DNA of 64,000 bases from Saccharothrix luteola (lineage in GTDB: Bacteria > Actinomycetota > Actinomycetes > Mycobacteriales > Pseudonocardiaceae): positions 124,001 through 188,000 of the forward strand of contig NZ_JAJHUO010000018.1 in NCBI RefSeq assembly GCF_020859565.1, given 5' to 3'. The position numbers and the translations under genes are program-made. The notes under the pieces were generated by a model that made no database searches, had not been told where the DNA came from, and worked only from the letters and a program-made list of their open reading frames with translations. Position 1 is the stretch's first letter. Every line of letters begins with the position of its first letter. Positions 30,336-38,792 of the stretch are shown here, piece by piece.

Positions 30336-30860
30336 ATGACCAGCCGGCCCGCACCGACCCGCCTCGCGCGGGCCGTCCTGCTGGCCGCCACCTCCGCCGC
30401 GCTCAGCGTCACCGCGCACGGCGCGGCGGGCGGCTCGGTCACCGAGTTCGCGCCCGCGCTGCCGCTGACGCTGCTCGTCGCCTTCGCGGGCACGGCGCTC
30501 GCCGAACGCGGACGCCGACCGTGGACGATCCTCGCCGCGCTGGGTGTCGCGCAACTCGGGCAGCACGCGCTGCTCACCCTCGGCCACCACGCCGCCGACG
30601 GCCCCGGCCTCGGGTTCAGCCCGACCGCCATGACCGCCGCGCACGTCCTCGCCGCCCTGCTCACCGGCCTGCTGCTGGCCCGCGCCGACGCCGTGCTCCA
30701 GACGCTGGTCGACGTGGTGACCCGGCTGCTGCCGCCGCCGCACGCGCCGGTCGCACCGGCCGGCGCGCTGTGGTCGGCCACCCCCTCGTCGACGGCGAAC
30801 GTGCTGGTCGACGTGGTGCTGCGGCGGGTGCACGGCCGCCGCGGCCCTCCCGGTTCCTGA
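30336..30860 (+). CDS. Membrane protein heading the copper gene group
   Basis: This 174-residue protein has four to five hydrophobic helices (LARAVLLAATSAALSVTAHG, LPLTLLVAFAGTALAERGR, AAHVLAALLTGLLLARADAV). Several His sit at helix ends (GQHALLTLGHHAADGPG). It has no recognised domain. It lies 50 bases before the YcnI gene in the same direction, so it probably belongs to the copper operon, and the His could contribute to metal handling. Starts at ATG 30336. Confidence 0.75.
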   Translation: MTSRPAPTRLARAVLLAATSAALSVTAHGAAGGSVTEFAPALPLTLLVAFAGTALAERGRRPWTILAALGVAQLGQHALLTLGHHAADGPGLGFSPTAMTAAHVLAALLTGLLLARADAVLQTLVDVVTRLLPPPHAPVAPAGALWSATPSSTANVLVDVVLRRVHGRRGPPGS

Positions 30861-30910
30861 TCACCCGGGTCCCCCAGAAGCACACCTCAGGTCTCAGGAG
30901 CCACAACTTC

Positions 30911-31669
30911 ATGTCGACAAAGCGATTTGGCGCGCGCACGCTCGCCAAGGGCGGCGCCGTGCTCGGTGCCGCCGCGATCCTCGCGCTGACCACCGCGGGC
31001 CTGGCCTCAGCCCACGTCACCGCGTCCACGCCGAAGGACGCCGTGCAGGGCGGGTACACCAAGGTCACGCTGCGCGTGCCCAACGAACGCCCCGACTCGG
31101 GCACGGTCAAGCTGGAGCTGACCCTGCCCGCCGAGTACCCGCTGGCCTCCGTCAGCACCAAGCCGACGCCCGGCTGGAAGGTCGAGGCGGTCAAGGAGAA
31201 GCTGGCCACGCCGGTCAAGAGCCACGGCCGCGAGGTCACCGAGGCCGTGCGCACGGTCACGTGGACCGCGGACCCGGGCAACCGCATCGAGCCAGGCCAG
31301 TTCAACGAGTTCGACCTGTCCATCGGGCCGCTGCCGGACAACACCGAGCAGCTGCTGCTGCCCACCAAGCAGACCTACGACAGCGGCGAGGTCGTCGACT
31401 GGAACGCGCCGCCGCCCGCCGAGGGCGCCGACGAGCCGGAACGCCCCGCGCCGGTGCTGAAGCTCGTCGCCAAGTCCGGCGGCGACGCGCACGGGACGGC
31501 CACCGCGACGGCGGTCGCGGACGACGGGCACGACGCGGCGGCGGCCGGCACGACCGACGACACGGCCCGCTGGCTCGGCGGCGCCGGCCTGGCGGTCGGC
31601 GCGCTGGGGCTCGGGCTGGGTGCGGGAGCCGTGCTGCGGTCCCGCCGCGCGGGCAAGCCGACGGCATGA
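30911..31669 (+). CDS. ycnI: YcnI family copper-binding protein
   Basis: This 252-residue DUF1775 protein has an N-terminal signal (about residues 1-35) cleaved at ASAHVTAS, leaving the N-terminal His that binds Cu in YcnI. The body includes GGYTKVTLRVPNERPDSGTV, VKLELTLPAEYPLASVSTKP and EPGQFNEFDLSIGPLPD. A C-terminal helix (WLGGAGLAVGALGLGLGAGA) with RSRR anchors it in the membrane. It most likely works outside the cell with CopC and CopD in copper uptake or storage. ATGA overlap with copC shows coupled translation. Confidence 0.93.
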   Translation: MSTKRFGARTLAKGGAVLGAAAILALTTAGLASAHVTASTPKDAVQGGYTKVTLRVPNERPDSGTVKLELTLPAEYPLASVSTKPTPGWKVEAVKEKLATPVKSHGREVTEAVRTVTWTADPGNRIEPGQFNEFDLSIGPLPDNTEQLLLPTKQTYDSGEVVDWNAPPPAEGADEPERPAPVLKLVAKSGGDAHGTATATAVADDGHDAAAAGTTDDTARWLGGAGLAVGALGLGLGAGAVLRSRRAGKPTA

Positions 31670-32229
31670 GGCGCGTCGTCTCGCTGCTGCTGACCGGCCT
31701 CGTCGCGGGTGCGGTCGTGCTCGGCACCGCCGCGCCCGCGTTCGCGCACAACGTGCTGGTCAGCAGCGACCCCAAGGACGGGTCGCGGTTGGAGGCCGGG
31801 CCGGCGGCGATCACGCTGACCTTCGACCAGGCCGTGCAGGCCGGGGAGAAGTTCAACACGATCACCGTCACCGGGCCCGAGGGCACGCGCTGGGAAGCGG
31901 ACGGCGAGCCGACGGTCAAGAACAACAGCGTCGTCTTCCCGGTCCGCCCGCTGGGCCCGGCCGCCGAGTACACCGTCGGCTACCGGATCCTCTCCGCGGA
32001 CGGGCACCCGGTGACGGGTTCGCTCAAGTTCACCCTGACGAAGGAGGGCAGCGGCACGCCCGCGCCCCCCTCCTCGTCGGCCGCCCAGGACCCGGCTTCA
32101 CCGTCGTCTGGGTCGGGCGGCGTGCCCATCTGGGTGTGGATCGCCGGCGCGGCCGTGCTGCTGGCCGGTGGCGCGTTCCTCGCGCTGCGCGGCGGCGCGG
32201 ACAGCGCCAAGGAGAGCACCGGGCGATGA
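31666..32229 (+). CDS. copC: CopC domain copper-binding protein
   Basis: This 187-residue protein has a signal peptide ending AAPAFA and a mature N-terminus HNVLVSSDPKDGSRLEAGPA carrying the Cu(II) ligand His1. Later SADGHPVTGSLKFTL holds the Asp and His that complete the site. A Ser/Pro linker and a C-terminal helix (VPIWVWIAGAAVLLAGGAFL) tie it to the membrane. It binds Cu(II) with high affinity and is thought to hand copper to CopD. It overlaps both neighbours by four bases (ATGA), forming a tight ycnI-copC-copD unit. Confidence 0.95.
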   Translation: MRRVVSLLLTGLVAGAVVLGTAAPAFAHNVLVSSDPKDGSRLEAGPAAITLTFDQAVQAGEKFNTITVTGPEGTRWEADGEPTVKNNSVVFPVRPLGPAAEYTVGYRILSADGHPVTGSLKFTLTKEGSGTPAPPSSSAAQDPASPSSGSGGVPIWVWIAGAAVLLAGGAFLALRGGADSAKESTGR

Positions 32230-33248
32230 CCGCGAACCGGACCACCACCACCGCGAACAGGTACTGGGTCGTCGGCGGCCTGCTGGCAGGCGGTGCCGTC
32301 GGCGTGTTCCTGGGCTTCGGCCTGTCCACCACACCGGAAGCGGTGGGCGTGGCCGAACCGGGGGTGGTGGTCCGGTTCGGCCACCCGTTGGTGCGAACGC
32401 TGCTCGACCTGGCCGCGACGATCGTCGTCGGCCTCTCGCTGCTGCCGAAGCTGCTCGGGTTCAGCAGGCCCGCCCTCACCGAGCCGGTGATGCGGATCGC
32501 CCGGCCCGCCGCCGTGGTCGCGGCGGCGGTGTGGGCGTTCACCGCGCTGGTGTCGATCGTGATCCGGGCGTACGAGACGCGCCCGGACGCGGAGCTGACC
32601 ATGCCGATGGTCGTGGACTACGTGCAGCGCGTCGGCGCCGGGCAGGGACTGCTGTTCAGCGCGGTGTGCGCGCTGGTGTACCTGTGGATCGGCGTCATGG
32701 CCGTGCGCCGGGGCGAGTCGGTGCCGGCGGAGCTGCGCATCCTGATCGCCATGTTCGGCCTGCTGCCGCTGCCGGTGACCGGCCACGCGTCGAACTGGAA
32801 GTACCACGACTACTCCATGATCTCGATGGAGCTGCACGTGCTCGGCGCGGCGGCGTGGACCGGCGGCCTGGCGGCGCTGGTCGCGCTGGTCGCGCACCGG
32901 CGGGGGCTGCTGGCCGAGGCGCTGCCGAAGTTCTCGAAGCTGGCCACGATCGCGTTGGTCCTGGTGTCGGTGACGGGGTTGTTCAACGGCTTGCTGGAGC
33001 TGGCGCTGAACCCGGTCGTCGGGCTGCCGGGCTCGCTCTTCACCACGTCCTACGGCCTGGTCCTGGTCGGCAAGGTCGTGTGCGCCGCGGTGCTGGCCGT
33101 GCTCGGCGCGAACATCCGGTGGCGGTTCCTGCCGCACATCGCGCAGCACAAGACGACGGCGATCGTCGGCTGGGCCGCGGTGGAGCTGGCCGTCATGGGC
33201 GTCGCGTTCGGCCTGGCGGTCGTGCTGTCCCGCGCGCCGGTCGCCTGA
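32226..33248 (+). CDS. copD: CopD-type copper transport membrane protein
   Basis: This 340-residue protein has eight to nine predicted helices. CopD features: FGHPLVRTLLDLAATIVVGL, LLPLPVTGHASNWKYHDYSM (His-rich loop) and LHVLGAAAWTGGLAALVALV, all typical. The role inferred from the family is movement of copper across the cytoplasmic membrane, fed by CopC. Starts by ATGA overlap with copC. It ends the operon, with the next gene beginning 58 bases later. No copper-responsive operator was recognised upstream of the group. Confidence 0.92.
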   Translation: MTANRTTTTANRYWVVGGLLAGGAVGVFLGFGLSTTPEAVGVAEPGVVVRFGHPLVRTLLDLAATIVVGLSLLPKLLGFSRPALTEPVMRIARPAAVVAAAVWAFTALVSIVIRAYETRPDAELTMPMVVDYVQRVGAGQGLLFSAVCALVYLWIGVMAVRRGESVPAELRILIAMFGLLPLPVTGHASNWKYHDYSMISMELHVLGAAAWTGGLAALVALVAHRRGLLAEALPKFSKLATIALVLVSVTGLFNGLLELALNPVVGLPGSLFTTSYGLVLVGKVVCAAVLAVLGANIRWRFLPHIAQHKTTAIVGWAAVELAVMGVAFGLAVVLSRAPVA

Positions 33249-33306
33249 CCTGGCCGTCGCCCGTCGCCGGCGTGAGGATGTCGGACCCCTGTGATTGGGT
33301 CCATCC

Positions 33307-34101
33307 ATGGCTGATCGACCGATCCTGGTACTGGGTGCCACCGGCTCGACGGGCAGGCGGGTGGCCGAGCGGCTCTCCGGAGCGGGCCACGCCGTGCGCC
33401 GGGCGTCACGCCGGGGCGAGGTGCGCTTCGACTGGTCCGACCCCGGCACGTGGGCGGGCGCGCTGGACGGCGTCGAGCGGGTCTACCTGATGGCGCCGCA
33501 CGAGCTGCCCGTCGAGCCCGCGTTCGTGGACGAGGCCGTGGCGCGGGGCGTGCGGCGGTTCGTGCTGCTGTCCACCCGCGGCGTGGTGGAGATGCGGGAC
33601 GAACGGCTGCTCGCCGCCGAACGGCTGGTGCGCGAGTCCGGCGTCGGGTGGACCGTGCTGCGGCCGGACTGGTTCGACCAGAACTTCGACGAGGGGTTCT
33701 TCCGGCCCTCGGTGCTCGCGGGCGAGCTGGTGCTCCCCCTCGGCGGGAAGCGGCAGGCGTTCGTGGACGCGGGCGACATCGCCGCGGTGGCGGTCGCCGC
33801 GCTGACCGAGGACGGGCACGAGGGCGAGGTCTACGAGGTCACCGGGCCCGAGGCGTTGTCGTTCCCGCAGGCGCTCGACGTGCTCGCCCGGGTCACCGGC
33901 CGGCAGGTCGAATTCCGCGGCGCGCCCGACGACTACCGGGCCGTCGTGCCCGCCGACCTGGCCGAGGAGCAGATCCGGGCGTGGGACGCGCTGTCCGACG
34001 GCGAGCCGACCGACACCGTCGCCCGGGTCGCCGGACGTGGGCCCAAGAGCTTCCACGACTACGTGGTGGGAGCGTGGGAGGGTGGCGCCTGGCGCGGGTA
34101 G
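33307..34101 (+). CDS. NmrA-like NAD(P)H-binding protein
   Basis: This 264-residue atypical SDR has Rossmann motif ILVLGATGSTGRRVAERL, then VYLMAPHELPVEPAFVDEAV and a WTVLRPDWFDQNFDEGFF block, typical of NmrA/NAD(P)H:quinone-type proteins. Tyr-Lys catalytic residues of classic SDRs are not obvious, so it may be a redox sensor or a reductase on a small quinone-like substrate. ATG 33307 is preferred over GTG 33295 because the Rossmann strand follows it directly. Monocistronic. Confidence 0.88.
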   Translation: MADRPILVLGATGSTGRRVAERLSGAGHAVRRASRRGEVRFDWSDPGTWAGALDGVERVYLMAPHELPVEPAFVDEAVARGVRRFVLLSTRGVVEMRDERLLAAERLVRESGVGWTVLRPDWFDQNFDEGFFRPSVLAGELVLPLGGKRQAFVDAGDIAAVAVAALTEDGHEGEVYEVTGPEALSFPQALDVLARVTGRQVEFRGAPDDYRAVVPADLAEEQIRAWDALSDGEPTDTVARVAGRGPKSFHDYVVGAWEGGAWRG

Positions 34102-34147
34102 CCGTCGGCGAGTGGTCCGTTCGGTGCGACGAGCTGCGCCGAACGCC

Positions 34148-34438
34148 CTAGTCGGTGACCGGTCGGGCGGAAGTCTCCTCGCGGAGCCGGGTCAGCGCCG
34201 CCATCGCGTCCTGACCACGCCGTTCGAGTTCCTTGGCGTCGATCCAGCCGTTGGCGAAGTACCGGTAGTCCCGCGCGAGCTTCACCAGTTCGGCCAGGTA
34301 GGTCGCCGAACGGCGCCGCCGCTGCTCGTCGAATGCCGCCAGGAACGGCAACTGCGTGTCCACGACCTCGTCCAACATGCGGGCGGCCCGCAGGGCTCGC
34401 CTTCGCCGCAACACCGGCAGATTCCCGACCACTCGCAC
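34148..34438 (-). CDS. Small basic helical protein of unknown function
   Basis: This 96-residue protein from GTG 34438 shows RMLDEVVDTQLPFLAAFDEQ, LAELVKLARDYRYFANGWID and AMAALTRLREETSARPVTD. It is strongly helical and Arg-rich, with aromatic residues inside, so likely a folded protein. No family recognised. It lies downstream of the phosphotransferase gene on the same strand, 90 bases apart, and is convergent with the NmrA-like gene. Start could be different. Confidence 0.55.
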   Translation of the reverse strand: MRVVGNLPVLRRRRALRAARMLDEVVDTQLPFLAAFDEQRRRRSATYLAELVKLARDYRYFANGWIDAKELERRGQDAMAALTRLREETSARPVTD

Positions 34439-34528
34439 ACCTCGCCGACCCCGTCACGCCATCCTTCGCTGCCTCAGTCGTGAAACGCGCGCCGAGCGTT
34501 ACCGGTTCGTTCCCCCACGACCCCCGGT

Positions 34529-35473
34529 TCAGCGGTAGGGGGTCCACGGGGTCGTGGTGTCGCCGGCGCGCAAGGCTTTGAGCCGGCTGTGCAGCTCCTC
34601 GCGCACGCCGGGGTGGCTGCGCATGATCGGCAGCACGCTCGTGGTCAGCTTCAGCTCCCTGACCTCGCGCAACACTGGGAACCCGGGCCACCGGGTGACG
34701 TCGAAGCCGTACTCGTCGGCCAGCTGCCGGTACCACCGCGCTGGGTGGCCGAAGCGGGCGACGCCGACCGGCAGGGTGCTCAGGTCCCACTCGCGCGGCC
34801 CGACGCTGGTGGAGTCGAAATCACAGATCACCGGGCCGTCGGGGCTGGGGATCAGGTTGCCCAGGTGCGCGTCGCCGTGCAGGACGCCCTGCGGCAGCAC
34901 GGTCCGCAGCTCGGCCAGGCGGTCGTCGGCCTCGGCGCACCGGTCCTCCAGGAACCGGCGGTCCGGCGCGGACAGCTCCTCGGCGTCCGCGATGCGCCGG
35001 CGCACGTCGTCCAGCGGCGCCCAGCGCGGCAGGTCGAACCCCGGCGCGGGCAGCGCGTGCACCTGGCGCAGCACCCGGCCCAGGTCACGGCCGTCGACGG
35101 GCCTGCCGCCGGACGGCACCGTGTGCCACACGGTGGCCAGGTGATCGCCGACCGCCAACGGCTGCGGCACGCCCTCGACCAGCCGCACGGCGGGCACGTC
35201 GTGCGAGGCGAGCCACCGCGCGACCTCGACCACCTTGACCGCCCGGTGGCGCAGCGTCGTCGACCCGACGATCCGCACCACCACCCGGTCGGCGGGCAGG
35301 TCGAACACGGCGTTGCTGGTGAACTTCACCAGCCGCGCGCCGCGGTGCGCGAACCCCAGTTCGGCGCACAGCCGCCTCAGCACGGCGGTCAGCGCGGCGG
35401 AGGTGAACCTGCCGTCCAGGGCGCCGGCCCCCCGCAGCTCAGGCCGCGCTGTCGTTGCCGGTGAACTTGGCAA
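34529..35473 (-). CDS. Aminoglycoside phosphotransferase-family (APH) kinase
   Basis: This protein of up to 314 residues has the APH/choline-kinase fold. The catalytic loop is VLHGDAHLGNLIPSP (Asp, His, Asn) and the metal-binding motif ICDFDSTSVGPREWDL. The N-lobe includes AVFDLPADRVVVRIVGS with its Val-Arg nucleotide region. Such genes phosphorylate small hydroxyl compounds; drug resistance is not implied. The frame opens at TTG 35473 and overlaps the XRE-TPR gene by 35 bases, suggesting coupled translation. A downstream GTG (about residue 30) is an alternative start. Confidence 0.88.
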   Translation of the reverse strand: MPSSPATTARPELRGAGALDGRFTSAALTAVLRRLCAELGFAHRGARLVKFTSNAVFDLPADRVVVRIVGSTTLRHRAVKVVEVARWLASHDVPAVRLVEGVPQPLAVGDHLATVWHTVPSGGRPVDGRDLGRVLRQVHALPAPGFDLPRWAPLDDVRRRIADAEELSAPDRRFLEDRCAEADDRLAELRTVLPQGVLHGDAHLGNLIPSPDGPVICDFDSTSVGPREWDLSTLPVGVARFGHPARWYRQLADEYGFDVTRWPGFPVLREVRELKLTTSVLPIMRSHPGVREELHSRLKALRAGDTTTPWTPYR

Positions 35474-36821
35474 GGCGTTCGGCCAGCTCGCGGGCGTCGG
35501 GGTTGTTCCGGCGCTTCTCGGCTTCGTGCTGCAGCGGCTTCATCCGGTCCTTCGTGCGGACCGACTTCAGGCCCTCGGACAACTCGATCGCCTGCCGGCC
35601 GAGCCGCGCGCCGTGGTCGATGTCGCCGTCGAGCAGGTGGTTGATCGACAGGGAGGTGAGGTTGAACGACCGGCTGCGGGTCATGTCCTCGCCGTAGCCG
35701 CCGATGGCCTTGGTCAACGCGGGCACCGCGGTGCGCGTGTACTTCGCGTCCACGGTCTGCGCCAGCTCCGTGTGCACGGTGCCGATCATCGCGGACAGGT
35801 CGTTGGCGTCGAAGAACTTCGCCCACGCGGGCGCCTCGCCGATGTTGGCGCGGGCGAACTCGTCGCGCGCCCGGCCGAGCAGCTTCAGCGCCTGGTCGTC
35901 GGAGCCCATCTTCGCGTAGGCCCACGCCTCGTTGGCGCACAGGATGCCGACGGCGAGCTCCGAGCCGGAGTCCAGCGCGGCCAGCTGGCCGAGCTGGAAC
36001 ACCTTCAACGCGTCGTCCGGCGCGTTCTGGTGCAGGTAGACGCGGCCCATCCGGTACAGGATGTTGGCCACGAGCTCTTCCTTGCGCCCCTGCTTCGCCA
36101 GGCCGAGCGCCTGGCCGAAGTGGTTGCGGGCCGAGTCGTACAGGCCGGTGTCGAACGAGGTCCACCCGGCCAGGTTGTGCAGGTCGGCGAGCGCGACGTA
36201 CAGGCGTTCCTTGACCAGGTCGGTCGCGTTCGCGCCGAGCATCTGCTGGCCCCACGAGAGCTGGGCGACCACCGCGTCGCGGCACGAGCCGCCGCCGTAC
36301 TGGTAGTCGAGCGTGCGCAACGCCCTGGTGGCCGCTTCGACCTGTCGGACGTCGGTCATGCCGATGCGGCCAGGGGCCGGAGTCTGCGCGGGCGATGAAG
36401 CCCAAGACCCGGAGTCCGTACCGAACACGGCCGCGCCGACGGTGATGGCGGCGGCGTGCGCGAGGAACTTCCTTCGCTTCACCGACTCGTCCTCCTCAGA
36501 ATGGGGTGACTCCGCGGTTGCGGCCACCCTCACTGCCGTGGCCTCGTCGTAAGCGAGGCCCATGTACCCCCTGGGTACGCCCAAGCCCGCGGCGATCCGC
36601 GCGAGGACGTCGTAGGCCATGACCTGGCGTCCCTTGAGGATCTCCGAGACTTCGGACTGCGACTGGCCCGTCAGCGCCGCGATCTGGCGCTGCGAGACAC
36701 CGTGCCGTCGGAGCAGGCGGTAGACCGCGCTGATCTCTCGTCTGGCCAGGGCGTCACGCATCTCCTGCTGGTCCCACACGTCTGGGGTAACAGGAGAGCT
36801 TGGCGAACCGATGGTGTTCAA
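35439..36821 (-). CDS. XRE-family regulator with TPR-like sensor domain
   Basis: This 460-residue protein has an N-terminal helix-turn-helix (GVSQRQIAALTGQSQSEVSE, then ILKGRQVMAYDVLARIAAGL, residues about 43-82). A short basic/hydrophobic motif follows (VKRRKFLAHAAAITVGAAVF), and then about 300 residues of TPR-type helices (RLYVALADLHNLAGWTSFDT, VANILYRMGRVYLHQNAPDD, and more). This is the architecture of actinomycete morphology and antibiotic regulators with an NsdA-like helical part. The RRKFL-plus-hydrophobic segment looks like an embedded Tat signal but is typical in this family. Start TTG 36821, with GAGGGGG upstream. It is divergent from two small genes and followed by the overlapping kinase gene. 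Confidence 0.9.
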   Translation of the reverse strand: MNTIGSPSSPVTPDVWDQQEMRDALARREISAVYRLLRRHGVSQRQIAALTGQSQSEVSEILKGRQVMAYDVLARIAAGLGVPRGYMGLAYDEATAVRVAATAESPHSEEDESVKRRKFLAHAAAITVGAAVFGTDSGSWASSPAQTPAPGRIGMTDVRQVEAATRALRTLDYQYGGGSCRDAVVAQLSWGQQMLGANATDLVKERLYVALADLHNLAGWTSFDTGLYDSARNHFGQALGLAKQGRKEELVANILYRMGRVYLHQNAPDDALKVFQLGQLAALDSGSELAVGILCANEAWAYAKMGSDDQALKLLGRARDEFARANIGEAPAWAKFFDANDLSAMIGTVHTELAQTVDAKYTRTAVPALTKAIGGYGEDMTRSRSFNLTSLSINHLLDGDIDHGARLGRQAIELSEGLKSVRTKDRMKPLQHEAEKRRNNPDARELAERLAKFTGNDSAA

Positions 36822-37031
36822 TTGCGCCCCCTCACAGTCCTTTGGGCGTCAACGGCAGAGTAGGGGCACTCCCCCGACTGCGAGAAGTACCGATCGGCGA
36901 GGCTGATCGGCCCTGCCGAACTCCGCTGACCGCTTACCGTGGAACGGCCACCGGCCAGCGCTATGACGTCCCGATCCGGGTTGAATCATCGCAATCTAGG
37001 TTCCGGTAAGCGAGTGAGCACGGAGAGGAAC

Positions 37032-37361
37032 ATGGTCGTGGACCTGATCGAGCGGGCGGTGACCACCCCTGGTGGGTCGGCGGCGCCTGCCGTGGCCACG
37101 ACCGACGCCTCTCCCTCATCCCTGTCCGTCCAGGAGTCGACCGACCTCGGCTCCGGATGGCGCGGCACGACCGGGCACCGTCGCTGGTGGCGGATTCGCT
37201 GCAGCGACGTGGTCGACCGGGAGCGCTGCCTCACCGTGATGGTCGACCGGGGCCGCGTGGTCCTGGTCGGTCCTCCCGGCGAGACGGCGGTCCTCTCGGC
37301 CGACCAACTCGTACAACTCAGGGCCGCGCTACGTGAGGCCGCCGAGCAGGCGGAAAGGTGA
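37032..37361 (+). CDS. Hypothetical 109-residue protein divergent from the XRE regulator
   Basis: ATG 37032 has GGAGAGG upstream. The N-terminal half is low complexity (GSAAPAVATTDASPSSLS). The C-terminal half is folded-looking: RWWRIRCSDVVDRERCLTVM, then DRGRVVLVGPPGETAVLSAD and a helix LRAALREAAEQAER. It appears to be a small beta-then-helix domain with two Cys. An alternative GTG start lies at 37014. It is followed by the next small gene after 13 bases, so the two form a pair next to the XRE-TPR regulator. Function unknown; small partner proteins are common beside such regulators. Confidence 0.65.
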   Translation: MVVDLIERAVTTPGGSAAPAVATTDASPSSLSVQESTDLGSGWRGTTGHRRWWRIRCSDVVDRERCLTVMVDRGRVVLVGPPGETAVLSADQLVQLRAALREAAEQAER

Positions 37362-37374
37362 CGGTGACGTTTCG

Positions 37375-37737
37375 GTGGACGAGATCCTCGGACAAGTTCT
37401 TCGCAACGCGGTGTGGGAGCGGTTGGACCTGCTCACAGAGCTGGCCAACGAGGCCGACGCCCCGTCCCTCCTGTCGGTGGCACGTTCCGAGCTCCCTCGG
37501 CTGACCGAGGGGTGGCGGGCCCTGCTCGCCGCGCACGAACCGGACGAGAAGGGCAACTGCCCCGAGTGCTCCGGACGGTGGCGGCAGCAGAAGAGCCCCT
37601 GCTCGGTGTGGCGCGCCGCGTACGAACACCTGGTCGCGGGCGGTTTGGCCCCGCGCCCGGCTCGGCACCTCCGATCGGCGCCGGTGACGCCTCCTGTCAC
37701 GCGTTCGCGCCGGGGAATGGTGGCCCGAGCCCACTAA
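37375..37737 (+). CDS. Small protein with a CPEC-type motif, paired with the 37032 gene
   Basis: This protein of about 120 residues starts near GTG 37375 (DEILGQVLRNAVWERLDLLT). An acidic helical first half with LPRLTEGWRALLAAHEPDEK is followed by GNCPECSGRWRQQKSPCSVW, with three Cys that might bind zinc. The last 30 residues are Arg/Pro-rich and disordered. Its place behind the 37032 gene and in front of a strong terminator suggests a two-gene transcript. The exact start is unsure. Function unknown. Confidence 0.6.
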   Translation: MDEILGQVLRNAVWERLDLLTELANEADAPSLLSVARSELPRLTEGWRALLAAHEPDEKGNCPECSGRWRQQKSPCSVWRAAYEHLVAGGLAPRPARHLRSAPVTPPVTRSRRGMVARAH

Positions 37738-37939
37738 CGGGCGGCCCCGACCTGTCGTTCCCCCGACGCGACCAGGTCGAGCACCCGCCTACTGGCCGGC
37801 GGTCCGGGACGTGCGAACCCCCGACCGCGACGAACGGACCGCCGGCCAGCTACAGCTCCACACAACTACACAGTCATCCGCGGGCCGGTGTCGTGCACAC
37901 CTTCCCTCCCCGACCGGCACTGGTCCGCGGGCACCAACC

Positions 37940-37980
37940 CGGTCCCGATGTCCGCCCCTCCCGCGCGGACATCGGGACCG
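37940..37980. terminator. Strong terminator hairpin between convergent genes
   Basis: A perfect 16-bp stem (37940-37955 with 37965-37980, CGGTCCCGATGTCCGC and its complement) has a 9-base loop and is followed by TTT. It separates the rightward pair from the leftward SDR. The rest of the gap 37738-37939 shows nothing recognisable. Confidence 0.85.
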
Positions 37981-37990
37981 TTTCACGAGG

Positions 37991-38782
37991 TCAGCGGTGG
38001 GTGCCGGTCAGCCAGGTCAGGTACCCGGTCACCCCCGGGAACAGCCGGCCCGCCACGTCGAACGCCTTGAGCTGCCACGGGAACACCGCCTCGTCACGCT
38101 CCCGCTCCACCACGTCGGCGATCCGCGCCGCGACCACCTCCGGCGTGACGGTCGGGATCAGCCTGGCCAGCCGCGGGATCCGCTCCTCGGCGCCGGGGTT
38201 GTTGACGAAGTACCTGCTGCTCACCTTGCCCGGCACGACCTCGCTCACCCCGACCCCGGTGCCGCGCAGGTCCATCCGCAGCGCCGCCGTCATCCCGCGC
38301 AACGCGTAGCGGGCCGCCGCGTACCCGGTGGCGCCGGGGATCGGCAGGCGGGACACCGGCGAGTTGACGTTGACCACCCGCCCCGAGCCGCGCGCCCGCA
38401 TCCCGGGCAGGAACTCCCTGGTCAGGTGCAGCGCGGCGGTGAACGGCAGGGCGATCATCCCGGCCAGCTCGGGGGTCGGCGTCTCGTCGAGGAACAGCCA
38501 GCGGCCGACGCCCGCGTTGTTGACCAGCACGTCCGGCACGCCGACCTCCGCCATCACCCGTTCGGCGAGCGTGCGGATCCCGTCGACGTCCGCGAGGTCC
38601 GCCGACACGGCGAGCGCACGCCCACCGGTCGCCGTGATCCGTTCGACCTGCTCGTCGAGCGCTTCACCGCTGCGTGCCACGAGCACGACAACCGAACCGC
38701 GCCCCGCGAGCGTCCGGGCTGTCGCCGCGCCGATGCCCTGCGACGCACCGGTCACCACGACCGCCTTACCCGCCAACCGCAC
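37991..38782 (-). CDS. Short-chain dehydrogenase/reductase
   Basis: This 263-residue classic SDR has TGASQGIG near residue 11, LVNNAGVG, the catalytic Ser in VVNVNSPVSRLPIPGATG and YAAARYALRG. The usual YxxxK is replaced by Y-A-A-A-R, so the catalytic Lys position carries Arg, which is unusual and could lower activity. The C-terminal part has VERERDEAVFPWQLKAFDVA, characteristic of membrane-lipid SDRs. Likely NADP(H)-dependent. It is the last of three leftward genes but only ten bases after the MFS gene, so possibly in its operon. Confidence 0.88.
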   Translation of the reverse strand: MRLAGKAVVVTGASQGIGAATARTLAGRGSVVVLVARSGEALDEQVERITATGGRALAVSADLADVDGIRTLAERVMAEVGVPDVLVNNAGVGRWLFLDETPTPELAGMIALPFTAALHLTREFLPGMRARGSGRVVNVNSPVSRLPIPGATGYAAARYALRGMTAALRMDLRGTGVGVSEVVPGKVSSRYFVNNPGAEERIPRLARLIPTVTPEVVAARIADVVERERDEAVFPWQLKAFDVAGRLFPGVTGYLTWLTGTHR

Positions 38783-38792
38783 CGAACTCCCC

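Noticed and set aside
34529..35473. APH-fold gene as an aminoglycoside-resistance gene
   Set aside because: The fold is broad and the sequence does not match known resistance enzymes as far as can be seen; context is regulatory.
35439..36821. Tat export of the XRE-TPR regulator because of its RRKFL segment
   Set aside because: The motif is internal (about residue 115), behind a DNA-binding domain, and recurs in this cytoplasmic regulator family.
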